DNA of 64,000 bases, from contig DISB01000021.1 in NCBI GenBank assembly GCA_002421685.1, forward strand, positions 186,001-250,000. The letters are read 5' to 3'. Shown here piece after piece: positions 43,126 to 51,473 of this stretch. The DNA is from Bacteroidetes bacterium UBA6221 (GTDB taxonomy: Bacteria; Bacteroidota; Bacteroidia; Chitinophagales; Chitinophagaceae). The number at the start of each line of letters is the position of its first letter. The first letter of the stretch is position 1. Made by a program: the position numbers and the translations under genes. The notes beneath the pieces are model-generated. The model was not told the origin of the DNA. It did not search any database and saw only the letters and a program-made list of their open reading frames with translations.

Positions 43126-44271
43126 ATGCGTCAATATTTTAATTGGAAAACATATTTAATATTAGCAGCTTTCTGCATCGTTGGCGCATCGCTGTATTAC
43201 ACCAGCCAGCTTGCAACCAAACTTGCCGATGAAGAAAAGAAGAAAATGCAGCAGGTGGCCGAAGGCATCAAGATCATGGCCGATAATGAATCGTCCGGGC
43301 AGGACCTGACCTTTGCGTCGACTTTTGTGTCGCAGAATACGACCATACCTTTCATATCGGTAGACGAACAGGGGAATATCAACCAGTATAATAACTTAGA
43401 TACGAACAAGATCAAACGCGACCCGGACTACCTGGAGCGTAAGCTAGCGGAGTTCAAAGGTATGCGGCTACCCATCGAGGCGGAACTTGGGTACGGGCTG
43501 GGAAAACATTATGTCTATTACGGCGAGTCTTACCTGTTAACACAATTGAGGTATTTCCCTTACGTACAACTGGCTATTATCTTCCTGTTCCTACTGGTGG
43601 TGCTGATTGCCTTCAGTTCAGCGCACAGGTCTATACAAAACCAGGTATGGGTGGGGCTGTCAAAAGAGACCGCGCACCAGTTGGGCACACCATTGAGTTC
43701 TATAGAAGGCTGGCTGGAAATACTGAAGGAAGACCATGATAACACCGAGGCGATGGAAGAAATGCAGAAGGACTTGGACAGGCTGAAGCTGGTGGCCGAC
43801 AGGTTTGGCAAGGTGGGCAGCGCACCGGTGCTGGAGGAAGAGGACCTGCGGCTGCGCCTGCAAAACATGGTGAATTACATGCAGAAACGGGCACCAGCAA
43901 AAGTCACCATCACGTTGGATAGTATGGACAAAGAAATACCTGTGAACATAAGCGGCCCGCTGTTCGACTGGGTGGTGGAAAACATGATGCGCAACGCACT
44001 TGATGCTATGGAAGGTAAGGGCAAGATACATGTGGCCGTGCAAGATATAGGGCAGCAAGTGAGAATAGATATTTCTGACACAGGTAAGGGCATACCCCGT
44101 CACCAGGTTAAGAAAATATTCAACCCCGGCTTTACTACCAAGAAACGCGGATGGGGACTGGGCCTGTCACTGTCTAAAAGGATCATAGAAAAATATCACC
44201 ATGGCTCGCTGATGGTGAAGAATACTGAAGTAGGGAAGGGTACTACCTTCCGCATAATACTGAGGCGCTGA
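43126..44271 (+). CDS. Membrane sensor histidine kinase
   Basis: 381 residues from ATG 43126 (an in-frame TTG at 43108 is less likely). Two transmembrane helices (about 8-28 and 146-163) flank a periplasmic domain of about 115 residues. HisKA motif SKETAHQLGTPLSSIEGWLE has phosphoacceptor His184. The ATPase core shows WVVENMMRNALDAMEGKGKI (N box), IDISDTGKGIPRHQ (G1) and TTKKRGWGLGLSLSKRIIEK (G2). The QLGTPL form of the H box is common in Bacteroidota. No response regulator gene is adjacent, so it is an orphan. Signal unknown. Confidence 0.9.
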   Translation: MRQYFNWKTYLILAAFCIVGASLYYTSQLATKLADEEKKKMQQVAEGIKIMADNESSGQDLTFASTFVSQNTTIPFISVDEQGNINQYNNLDTNKIKRDPDYLERKLAEFKGMRLPIEAELGYGLGKHYVYYGESYLLTQLRYFPYVQLAIIFLFLLVVLIAFSSAHRSIQNQVWVGLSKETAHQLGTPLSSIEGWLEILKEDHDNTEAMEEMQKDLDRLKLVADRFGKVGSAPVLEEEDLRLRLQNMVNYMQKRAPAKVTITLDSMDKEIPVNISGPLFDWVVENMMRNALDAMEGKGKIHVAVQDIGQQVRIDISDTGKGIPRHQVKKIFNPGFTTKKRGWGLGLSLSKRIIEKYHHGSLMVKNTEVGKGTTFRIILRR

Positions 44272-44280
44272 CCCTTATTT

Positions 44281-44311
44281 TTTGATAAAACTAAAATAGC
44301 GATTACATTTG
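44281..44311 (+). promoter_or_regulatory. Consensus Bacteroidota promoter of tRNA-Leu
   Basis: TTTG (44281-44284), exactly 19 bases, TACATTTG (44304-44311): a perfect TTTG-N19-TAnnTTTG promoter, ending 20 bases before the tRNA. Confidence 0.85.
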
Positions 44312-44331
44312 CAGTCCACTGAAAAAATGCG

Positions 44332-44414
44332 GCGGTGGCGAAACTGGTAGACGCACTACTTTGAGGTGGTAGCGCCTGTTAAAGGGCGTGGGAGTTCGAA
44401 TCTCCTCTGCCGCA
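44332..44414 (+). tRNA. tRNA-Leu (anticodon GAG)
   Basis: 83 bases. The acceptor stem GCGGTGG pairs with CTGCCGC before discriminator A44414, with two G-T pairs. Anticodon stem CTACT/GGTAG encloses loop TTGAGGT with GAG at 44363-44365. A long variable arm (GCGCCTGTTAAAGGGCGT), typical of leucine tRNA, and the T-loop GTTCGAATC are present. CCA is not encoded. Preceded by a perfect promoter and followed by a terminator. Confidence 0.95.
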
Positions 44415-44420
44415 CATACA

Positions 44421-44449
44421 AGAGGATGCCTTTGGGCGTCCTCTTTTTA
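44421..44449 (+). terminator. Terminator of tRNA-Leu
   Basis: AGAGGATGCC (44421-44430), loop TTTG, GGCGTCCTCT (44435-44444), then TTTTT. It lies 6 bases after the tRNA. Confidence 0.85.
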
Positions 44450-44643
44450 TGCTATATTGTGTCTAAATATCATAGTACTGTGCCAACGTTATTAAGGCGG
44501 TTAAGTCTATCCTTATATAATTAAATTAATAATCAATGAGTGAAAAGATTGACGAAACAGTAAATCAATTTCATCTAGGTGACTATGTAATTCCAGATTT
44601 TAGGAGTACTTACATTTCCTGCCAAATAGCCAATTGAAATATT

Positions 44644-45513
44644 ATGTCATCATACTTCAACATAATGTTGCTTTTCTGCTTATCTCATATTTATGGAATA
44701 TTAGATAAGAATGATTGCTTTATTGTATACAAAGATTTTTCTTCTTCCTATTTTATCGATAGTCACTTTAATGGCGAACTACAAGTCAGTGAATTAATTA
44801 CATCACTAGACAGAAACAATAAAGTTGTAAAGTCCGAATTACGAAACTACACTATAACTGGAGTTGGGAAAATGGTGTGCGAAACAGTCGCAAAAGACGA
44901 CTATGAAGACAAGTACTGCTATAAGTTTGATGATTCGTTGATATCTGATGAGATACACAATTCATATAAGTTCGAACACTTTTATAGTTTCAATAAACTG
45001 TCTTTTATACTACTTTACGAAGGTTCAAGCTTGGATACATTTGTGAAGTTCACGTATCCTGAAATAGTAAATACTTCTACTGCTGGTTTCCCTAAACCTA
45101 AAGAGGTGAATATTATAGCCGATTATCGCAGAAATAATCTTACGAAGTACTATGCTAAATATTTTGATAATTCAGGTCGACTTATTCAAATACGAACATC
45201 ACGATCAGATTCAGGTGGAGAAACTATTGTGATATACAAATATTCATCAGAGGGGAAAATCAAAAAAGCAATCGTCGATAATCAGTATAAAGTACCTAAG
45301 CCACATCAATCGATTGATGTGTCCGTATTTAAATATAAAGGAAACCTGTTAGATACGGTCGAGACGACGCACTATACTACATCTCTGGCCTTCAAGTCCA
45401 CAGAAGTTACTGAAGAAGATTTCAAACCATATTTAACCGGCGATTACTCTTCAGTTAATCTGCTAATTATTGGTAGAAGTATTCACATATTTAAATATCA
45501 TCAAACAAAATAG
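44644..45513 (+). CDS. AT-rich hypothetical protein, 289 aa
   Basis: 289 residues. The N-terminus could be a poor signal peptide (YFNIMLLFCLSHIYGI); the remainder is beta-rich (ELRNYTITGVGKMVCETVAK, YKFEHFYSFNKLSFILLYEG, RRNNLTKYYAKYFDNSGRL). No family recognised. Base and codon use is much more AT-rich than in the neighbours (many ATA, AAT, TTA codons), and it stands directly behind a tRNA gene. It is probably a small acquired insert. A 33-codon ORF at 44536-44637 precedes it. Confidence 0.55.
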   Translation: MSSYFNIMLLFCLSHIYGILDKNDCFIVYKDFSSSYFIDSHFNGELQVSELITSLDRNNKVVKSELRNYTITGVGKMVCETVAKDDYEDKYCYKFDDSLISDEIHNSYKFEHFYSFNKLSFILLYEGSSLDTFVKFTYPEIVNTSTAGFPKPKEVNIIADYRRNNLTKYYAKYFDNSGRLIQIRTSRSDSGGETIVIYKYSSEGKIKKAIVDNQYKVPKPHQSIDVSVFKYKGNLLDTVETTHYTTSLAFKSTEVTEEDFKPYLTGDYSSVNLLIIGRSIHIFKYHQTK

Positions 45514-45522
45514 ATTGAAGAT

Positions 45523-45855
45523 ATGAGCAGCATAACCGTTATAACAGCAAAGCATCGCGCTGCCTTTTTAGAGAAAGGACAAGACCTTCACATTATTAGG
45601 GGAGCACACAGTCCACTTGAAATAGGAGCGGTTACAAGTTTTAAGTTTGATAATGCTCAATCTGACTTCTTTACACAACTAGGGCGCATATTCCGCAGGG
45701 AACCGTGTCTGAAAAAGACAAATAAACCCTCCTTATATCCCCGTCACCACAACGTCCATGCCATCCTTCGCCTGCATGAGGCCGGTGGTGAGGATGGTGT
45801 CGCCGGGCTGAAGGCCATTGAGTACTTCTACTTTATCGGCTGTTCTCGCGCCTAA
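45523..45855 (+). pseudogene. Possible remnant gene reading into the RND adaptor antisense
   Basis: The first about 65 codons from ATG 45523 (ITVITAKHRAAFLEKGQDLH, EIGAVTSFKFDNAQSDFFTQ) look coding and AT-rich like the previous gene. The last 40 codons are the antisense of the RND adaptor gene and look non-coding. I read it as the truncated start of an imported gene cut by the junction with the core chromosome at about 45700. Confidence 0.25.
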
Positions 45856-46782
45856 TTGCACGGTAGCCATATCTACTTTGCCATTGCGCACCACGGCTAC
45901 CAGTTTGTCTTTGGTAGTGGGAATGACCGATTGGGAAGGTATCAGTATGGCATCACTGTCGCTCTCTAAGGGAACCAGCACCCTTGCGAAGGAACCCGCT
46001 ACCAGCTTATTGCCGGGATTACTTACCGTTGCCCGCACACGGATGGTACGCGTTACCTGGTCGGCACCGGGGTCTACTGCTGTTATCTTTCCGGTGAGGG
46101 TATCCCTTACACCGGCTACCGAAAACATCACTTCTTTGCCGGGGTGGAGATTCTTACTGTACCTGTCCGGAACAGTGAAGTCCATTTTCAGCGTGTTCGT
46201 TTGCTGCAGGGTAGCTATTAGGGTTGAAGGTGTCACTACCGCACCTTCGCTGATATTCCTGATACCGATATTGCCGGAGAAAGGGGCGATGATCTTCGTG
46301 GCCCTTAGCTGCGCCTCGGCCAGCGCGATATCCGCGTCTATGGATTGTACCTGGGTCTGCGTGGTCTCATAATCCTGTTTGCTGATGCCACCGATCTCCA
46401 GAAGGGATTTTTGCCGTTCTTCCGTATTTTGCTGCAACCGGCGCTGGGCTTTCAGTTTCTGAAGCATGGCCCTTATTTCCTGGTCGTAAAGTTGTACCAG
46501 CAACTGGCCTTCCTTCACAAATGACCCTTCCTTAAAATGTATGCCCGTTACCCGTCCCGAAATTTCCGGTAGTATATCTATCTGCTCATTAGGCAGTAAA
46601 GAACCGCTGGCAGTATATATGTCTGAAAAGGAACCTGAACTCACTACATGTCCCTTCGCCGAAAGCATATTCGGCTTGCCGCCTCCTTTTGGTGCTTCCT
46701 TTTTGCCAGTACAGGCGGTAAATAATATACCTAATCCAATCATCACATATCCTGCCCGTAAAATGTTTTTGTGCCGCGTCAT
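45733..46782 (-). CDS. RND-type efflux periplasmic adaptor (lipoprotein)
   Basis: 349 residues. SpII signal with lipobox LFTAC at residues 20-24. Then the membrane-fusion protein order: lipoyl half (GSLLPNEQIDILPEISGRVT, HFKEGSFVKEGQLLVQLYDQ), coiled-coil hairpin (ALLQKLKAQRRLQQNTEERQ-like, DIALAEAQLRATKIIAPFSG), beta-barrel (DFTVPDRYSKNLHPGKEV, AVDPGADQVTRTIRVRATV). Such adaptors link an RND pump to an outer-membrane channel. No pump or TolC gene is next to it: downstream is the AT-rich insert and the tRNA, upstream a divergent DUF3810 gene. Confidence 0.9.
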   Translation of the reverse strand: MTRHKNILRAGYVMIGLGILFTACTGKKEAPKGGGKPNMLSAKGHVVSSGSFSDIYTASGSLLPNEQIDILPEISGRVTGIHFKEGSFVKEGQLLVQLYDQEIRAMLQKLKAQRRLQQNTEERQKSLLEIGGISKQDYETTQTQVQSIDADIALAEAQLRATKIIAPFSGNIGIRNISEGAVVTPSTLIATLQQTNTLKMDFTVPDRYSKNLHPGKEVMFSVAGVRDTLTGKITAVDPGADQVTRTIRVRATVSNPGNKLVAGSFARVLVPLESDSDAILIPSQSVIPTTKDKLVAVVRNGKVDMATVQLGARTADKVEVLNGLQPGDTILTTGLMQAKDGMDVVVTGI

Positions 46783-46873
46783 TTATATCTCTTTAATCAA
46801 TAACTTAGAAAAAGTCCCGCAAATATACTTGATATAACTTTGTGCCGGTTTGGCCACTTATTGTTAATGGTTT

Positions 46874-47959
46874 ATGCAGTATAAGAAAAAGCTAATATGG
46901 TTGCTCATTATCATGGCGCTGGTTACCATTGCGCAGACAGTGGTGCCTTATAAGCCAAGCTGGACCGCTGTTTATGCCGACTATATCTTTGTCCCTTATC
47001 AATCGTTCCGCAACCTGTTGTTTGGCTGGTCGCAGTTAAGCTTTGGGGACCTGTTGTACCTTGCGCTGGGCATTGCTTTGATAGCCCTGCCTATCCGCTG
47101 GATATACTTCCTGTTCACCATCAGGAAGAACCAAAGCAGGCTGGTACATTCCTTCTTCAACACAGCCATTGTGGCTTCCGTGGTGTTCCTGCTGTTCCTG
47201 CTGGGGTGGGGTGGCAACTACTATAAGCCGTCGCTGACTACCTACTGGGGCATGAACAAAGACGAATGGAAGCCCGACTCAACCGAGATACTCTACGAGC
47301 GCTTCCTGCTGGAGCAACTGAATGAACAGGCGAAGGGATATACACCACTACCGTTCAAACAAGTGCGGAGGAAAGGCATGGACTACTATAAGCAATACAC
47401 CGACTGCAAGGCCAGGCTGCACGGGCTCAATATCAAACCTTCCATCTACGGTTTCCTGATGCAGTACTTCGGCATACAGGGCTACTACAACCCGCTGACC
47501 GGCGAGGCGCAGGTAAACAGGTTCCTGCCATCGTTTATGCTGCCCTTTGTAGTGAGCCACGAAATGGCCCACCAAGCGGGGGTTGCAGCGGAAGATGACG
47601 CCAACCTGGTAGCCTATACCGTGAGTATCATGTCGGGGGACCCTACTTTTAAATACTCTGCCTACCTGAATATGTGGCTGTACAACCACTACCGCCTGCG
47701 CAGGAAAGACTCTGTACTGGCCAACGAAATGCGTGCCCGACTCAACCCGCTGACCGTACACCACTTAGACACACTCCGGCAGATAAGGGAGCGGTATAAG
47801 AACGAGTTTGACACCTACACCACCAGCATGTATGACGTGTACCTGAAAATGCTGGAACAGGAAGAAGGCATAGGCAGCTATAACGAAGCCGTGGCCACCG
47901 CCTGGGCCTGGGAGCAAGCCGATAGCCTGCACCGGCGTAAAAAGATACGCATCCCTTAG
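46874..47959 (+). CDS. DUF3810 membrane-anchored putative metallopeptidase
   Basis: 361 residues. Three transmembrane helices in the first 125 residues (KLIWLLIIMALVTIAQTVVP; DLLYLALGIALIALPIRWIY; IVASVVFLLFLLGWGGNYYK). The C-terminal domain has the zinc motif VVSHEMAHQAGV (HExxH) at about residue 231, followed by AAEDDANLVAYTVSI, where the Glu may be the third ligand. This fits the DUF3810 family. Its stop overlaps the convergent mutase gene by 4 bases. Substrate unknown. Confidence 0.88.
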   Translation: MQYKKKLIWLLIIMALVTIAQTVVPYKPSWTAVYADYIFVPYQSFRNLLFGWSQLSFGDLLYLALGIALIALPIRWIYFLFTIRKNQSRLVHSFFNTAIVASVVFLLFLLGWGGNYYKPSLTTYWGMNKDEWKPDSTEILYERFLLEQLNEQAKGYTPLPFKQVRRKGMDYYKQYTDCKARLHGLNIKPSIYGFLMQYFGIQGYYNPLTGEAQVNRFLPSFMLPFVVSHEMAHQAGVAAEDDANLVAYTVSIMSGDPTFKYSAYLNMWLYNHYRLRRKDSVLANEMRARLNPLTVHHLDTLRQIRERYKNEFDTYTTSMYDVYLKMLEQEEGIGSYNEAVATAWAWEQADSLHRRKKIRIP

Positions 47960-49530
47960 CCCTTGTACTCTCCCCATACGGAGCGCAGCGTATCGGATAT
48001 TTCGCCGAGGGTGCAGAGGTGCTCCACCGCATCAATGACCAGGGGCATGAGGTTTTGCGTACCGGTTGCGGCTTCTTTAATGGCAGCAAGGCATTGCCGC
48101 ACTTTGGCGTCGTCCCTTTTGGCACGCAGGGCCTGCAGTTTTTCAGACTGTACCTGGCGGATGGAGTCATCTATCCTCAACAGCGGGGTATCGCTCTTTT
48201 CTTCAGTAACAAACTTGTTGACCCCTACGATGGTCTTCGTGCCGCTTTCTATGTCTTTGCTATACTGGTAAGACGAGCGGGCAATTTCATCCTGCATGAA
48301 ACCCTGTTCGATGGCTTTTACGGCCCCGCCCATGGCATCTATCTTATTGATGAGTTTCCAGGCGGCGGCCTCTACCTCGTTGGTCAACTGCTCTACAAAG
48401 AACGAACCGGCGAGGGGGTCGACCGTATCGGTCACCCCGCTTTCAAAACCAATTATCTGCTGGGTGCGCAGGGCTATGCCGGCGGCCACTTCGGTAGGGA
48501 GGGAGAGCGCCTCGTCGTAGCCGTTGGTGTGCAGCGACTGTGTGCCACCCAGCACAGCGCTGAGCGCCTGCAAAGACACACGTACAATATTGTTCATGGG
48601 TTGTTGAGCCGTTAGCGTGCTGCCGCCCGTCTGTGTATGGAAACGGAGCATCTGTGCCTTGGGGTCCGTAGCGCCGAGATCCTCAGTTATTTTAGCCCAC
48701 ATGCGGCGGGCAGCGCGGAACTTGGCCACCTCTTCAAACAGGTTGTTGTGCGCATTGAAGAAAAACGAAAGTCTTTTTGCAAAAACATTGATATCCAAAC
48801 CTTTGTCCAGGGCTGCTTTAAGATATGCTTTACCGTTTGCCAATGTAAAGGCCAGCTCCTGCACGGCGGTAGCGCCCGCCTCGCGTATATGGTAGCCTGA
48901 TATGGATATGGTGTTCCATTTGGGCACTTCCCTGCTGCAGTATTCAAAAATATCGGTGATGATGCGCATGGAAGGGGCAGGGGGGTAGATGTAGGTGCCG
49001 CGCGCGGCGTATTCTTTCAATATATCATTCTGTATGGTGCCCGATATCTTCTTTATATCCGCTCCCTGTTTTTTTGCCAAAGCGATGTATAATGAAAGCA
49101 GTATAAAACCGGTGGCATTGATGGTCATGGATGTAGAGATGTCTTCGAGCTTTATGCCTTTGAACAATATCTCCATATCCTCCAGCGAGTCGATAGCCAC
49201 GCCCACTTTGCCCACTTCACCTTCGGCCATATCGCTGTCGCTATCGTAGCCTATCTGCGTGGGCAGGTCGAAGGCGACGGACAGGCCCATCACACCCTGG
49301 TTCAATAAGAAATGGTAGCGTTTGTTAGACTCCTCCGCCGTGCTGAAACCCGCGTACTGGCGCATGGTCCATAGCTTGTCGCGGTACATGGTAGGGTGTA
49401 CGCCGCGGGTGAAAGGGTATTTGCCGGGCAGTTCATCCATCTGCACCGGGCCGGTATATACTTCTTTTATCTCTATGCCTGAATCAGTCTTATATTGTTT
49501 CTCGCTCACTTTGTTGCAATTTGATTCCAA
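47956..49530 (-). CDS. Acyl-CoA mutase large subunit (methylmalonyl-CoA mutase family, no B12 domain)
   Basis: 524 residues covering only the TIM-barrel substrate domain: FTRGVHPTMYRDKLWTMRQY, GLSVAFDLPTQIGYDSDSDM, GTIQNDILKEYAARGTYIYP, ISISGYHIREAGATAVQEL. The B12-binding C-terminus is missing, as in enzymes with a separate small subunit. That subunit is not in the window. The Arg of AARGTY (Arg207 of the P. shermanii enzyme) is kept, but the preceding tyrosine of the RGPYPTMY pattern is His (GVHPTMY). Methylmalonyl-, isobutyryl- or another branched acyl-CoA could be the substrate. The exact product name should not be over-read. Confidence 0.85.
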   Translation of the reverse strand: MESNCNKVSEKQYKTDSGIEIKEVYTGPVQMDELPGKYPFTRGVHPTMYRDKLWTMRQYAGFSTAEESNKRYHFLLNQGVMGLSVAFDLPTQIGYDSDSDMAEGEVGKVGVAIDSLEDMEILFKGIKLEDISTSMTINATGFILLSLYIALAKKQGADIKKISGTIQNDILKEYAARGTYIYPPAPSMRIITDIFEYCSREVPKWNTISISGYHIREAGATAVQELAFTLANGKAYLKAALDKGLDINVFAKRLSFFFNAHNNLFEEVAKFRAARRMWAKITEDLGATDPKAQMLRFHTQTGGSTLTAQQPMNNIVRVSLQALSAVLGGTQSLHTNGYDEALSLPTEVAAGIALRTQQIIGFESGVTDTVDPLAGSFFVEQLTNEVEAAAWKLINKIDAMGGAVKAIEQGFMQDEIARSSYQYSKDIESGTKTIVGVNKFVTEEKSDTPLLRIDDSIRQVQSEKLQALRAKRDDAKVRQCLAAIKEAATGTQNLMPLVIDAVEHLCTLGEISDTLRSVWGEYKG

Positions 49531-49579
49531 TATTATATGTCTATCGAGTCGCCGGGACGCTTTGCCAGGTTGTTGTTTT

Positions 49580-50134
49580 TTACGCCTGCGGCCCGTGTGT
49601 CAAAACCCTCCTGGACTCGTCGGTGATGACCTGCAGGGCTACTTCGGTGGGCTGTGCGCCCTCGTCGGTAAGGATATATTCCATCAGTACTTTATGCAAC
49701 TCCTTTGCCGGGGCTTCGGGGTTCAGGCGGCGGGCCATAGTATTGATGATATTGATCTCCTGTTCTTTTACGCCGCGCACAGTTTCCCACACGCCGCGCG
49801 ACACGTATATCTGCTGCGCCAGGTTGTGGTCAAACTCCGCTTTGATAGTTTGCACCAGCATAGCCTCATACACCGCCACATTCATGTCTTTCTGGTACAC
49901 ACGGTTGAGCAGGTTGCGGGGGCTGATGCGCTCGATGTACAGCGCCAGCCGCTCGTAGGCCTGCAGGCGCAGGGGAATGGTGATGTTCTGGGTTTCGTGA
50001 AACAAGGCGAGCTGCTTGCGGGTGGTTTGCTCCGTAAGGAACTTGCTCACTATCATATAGGTGACGATGAGCATGATGAAGGCAGGCAGTGTGTATTTCA
50101 ATATCTCCAGTAATGTATTCAGAAAATTATCCAT
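49580..50134 (-). CDS. Single-pass membrane protein (DUF7935-like), 184 aa
   Basis: 184 residues. One N-terminal transmembrane helix (about 10-30, LEILKYTLPAFIMLIVTYMI), then a long helical cytoplasmic part (RLQAYERLALYIERISPRNL, VYEAMLVQTIKAEFDHNLAQ, VWETVRGVKEQEINIINTMA). I associate this with a family widespread in Chitinophagaceae and of unknown function. It overlaps the upstream terminase-small-subunit-like gene by 8 bases, so the two are co-translated. Confidence 0.65.
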   Translation of the reverse strand: MDNFLNTLLEILKYTLPAFIMLIVTYMIVSKFLTEQTTRKQLALFHETQNITIPLRLQAYERLALYIERISPRNLLNRVYQKDMNVAVYEAMLVQTIKAEFDHNLAQQIYVSRGVWETVRGVKEQEINIINTMARRLNPEAPAKELHKVLMEYILTDEGAQPTEVALQVITDESRRVLTHGPQA

Positions 50135-51242
50135 TCCTTGTTTTGTCTTTTGCGGACTGCAAATTAAGCAGTTTTAGGCGGGTTATTTGATTTTTTGCAG
50201 CAAAATCGGGTAGGGGGTGGGAGTGTCCGACGCGGGAGATACCCACCCCAACCCCTCCCAAGAGGGGAGGTGTCGTTTGTTGCGAAAAGTCACCTTCGCT
50301 ATTGCCTTCGCCGGTTTTCCCCCTATCCCCCTCCAGCCGCTGGCTGGATAAATGCCGGGGAGACACAGGTTGCGGGGTTATTGTTGCGGGATGTTGCGGA
50401 TTTTGTGTTACGGGGGCGTCCTGCGCGAAGGTTCCTCCCTCGTCCGCCGCGGCGGACACTCCTTTCCCTCCAGAGGGAGACAGCTTAATGTTTGTTGTGG
50501 GGTGTTGCGGATTTTGAACATCGGGAGTTTCTGCCGCGAGTTGGCCCCCGGAGGGGGACTTTCTCTTGTTGTTTGTTGTCCCGTACTTACGGGATTGCGA
50601 AATATCATCTTCGCTATTGCCTTCGGTGGTTTTCCCCCTATCCCCCTGAAGGGGAGACACAGGTTGCGGAGTTATGTTTGTGGGATGTTGTGAGATGTCA
50701 TCTTCGTTTTGGGCAAAGCGGGCGAGGCCGGCGGGGAGGGGCGTTTGGGCGAGGCGTGGTATTGAGTCAATGTACCTGGCGTTTATGCCAGCCGGGGCTT
50801 TGGCGTTCTTGCCCGCCTTCGCTGAAGCTACGGCGGGCGAGGGATAATGGCCGGCCATCCTGTTGTCTTCGCGAATGCCCTGGAGTATTTCCCTGATAGT
50901 GGGATAGAGGAAATATGTGCAGACCTGGCAATTTTTTCCTTTGAAGTTCTGAATGACGCTATGCTCGCCGTTCACTATCCTGGCCAGCACTTCCCGCTTG
51001 CGCTGGACGGTAAGCAGTTCTGTCTTCAGGTCTTTTTGCACCTCCTGCATGGCTTCGTTATACATAGATTCCCGCATGGTAGCGATATACTGCTTGATTT
51101 CGGGGTTTTGCAGCAGGCGGTTGGCGGCCGATTCTACAGCCCTGTAATTGCTGGTGCGCTTGTTGTACGCAATGGTGTAGGCTGTTATTTTGTCTTTGTG
51201 TTGCAGGTACTGCATTACGAATTCGTACTGTTTTGCATTCAT
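50127..51242 (-). CDS. Terminase-small-subunit-like protein with repeat-invaded C-terminus
   Basis: 371 residues from ATG 51242 (MNAKQYEFVMQYLQHKDK); the frame is open 32 codons further but this start gives the conserved beginning. The N-terminal about 130 residues (TAYTIAYNKRTSNYRAVESA, ANRLLQNPEIKQYIATMRES) resemble the helix-turn-helix of phage terminase small subunits. From about residue 145 the protein is low-complexity Pro/Ser/Gly with recurring units (QPVSPLQGDRGKTTEGN, QNPQHP, SPSGG) produced by DNA repeats in the gene. No other phage genes are near. It overlaps the downstream membrane-protein gene by 8 bases. Function unclear. Confidence 0.6.
   Translation of the reverse strand: MNAKQYEFVMQYLQHKDKITAYTIAYNKRTSNYRAVESAANRLLQNPEIKQYIATMRESMYNEAMQEVQKDLKTELLTVQRKREVLARIVNGEHSVIQNFKGKNCQVCTYFLYPTIREILQGIREDNRMAGHYPSPAVASAKAGKNAKAPAGINARYIDSIPRLAQTPLPAGLARFAQNEDDISQHPTNITPQPVSPLQGDRGKTTEGNSEDDISQSRKYGTTNNKRKSPSGGQLAAETPDVQNPQHPTTNIKLSPSGGKGVSAAADEGGTFAQDAPVTQNPQHPATITPQPVSPRHLSSQRLEGDRGKTGEGNSEGDFSQQTTPPLLGGVGVGISRVGHSHPLPDFAAKNQITRLKLLNLQSAKDKTRNG
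50293..50381. repeat. Intragenic repeat, copy A
   Basis: Sequence from TTCGCTATTGCCTTCG through CCCCCTATCCCCCT to GGGGAGACACAGGTTGCGG. It is repeated, with an extra about 24 bases in the middle, relative to copy B at 50608-50675. It lies inside the C-terminal part of the terminase-like gene. Confidence 0.7.
50608..50675. repeat. Intragenic repeat, copy B
   Basis: Second copy of the unit at 50293-50381, with CTTCGCTATTGCCTTCGGTG, CCCCCTATCCCCCTGAAGGG and AGACACAGGTTGCGGAGTTA. A related CCCCCTATCCCCC...GGGAGA sequence occurs between genes near 59205-59232. This suggests a dispersed palindromic element. Confidence 0.7.
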
Positions 51243-51473
51243 AGTGATGAGGTTTTGGGCCCTCCAGGAGGGAAGCCTGTTTTTGAGAGGGCAGGTTAAA
51301 CAATTGTTCCCATTCCGTGGACAGAATGTTAATAGCAAAAATAGTTAAATTAAGTCAAAAATCAAAATTATTTATAAGGCAAGGAAAGCCAAACGGATAC
51401 TTATTGCGCGCATGTATAAAAATTGCCAGTGGATGTGTATTTTTGCCGCATTAACTTACAATTCCGTATAAAA

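Noticed and set aside
44536..44637. 33-codon ORF ahead of the AT-rich gene
   Set aside because: Too short and without a recognisable motif; kept only as part of the insert description.
48019..48615. 198-aa forward ORF over the mutase gene
   Set aside because: Antisense shadow of a strongly conserved coding sequence.
49322..50113. 263-aa forward ORF antisense to the mutase start and the 184-aa membrane protein
   Set aside because: Translation shows no domain and crosses two genes with good coding character on the other strand.
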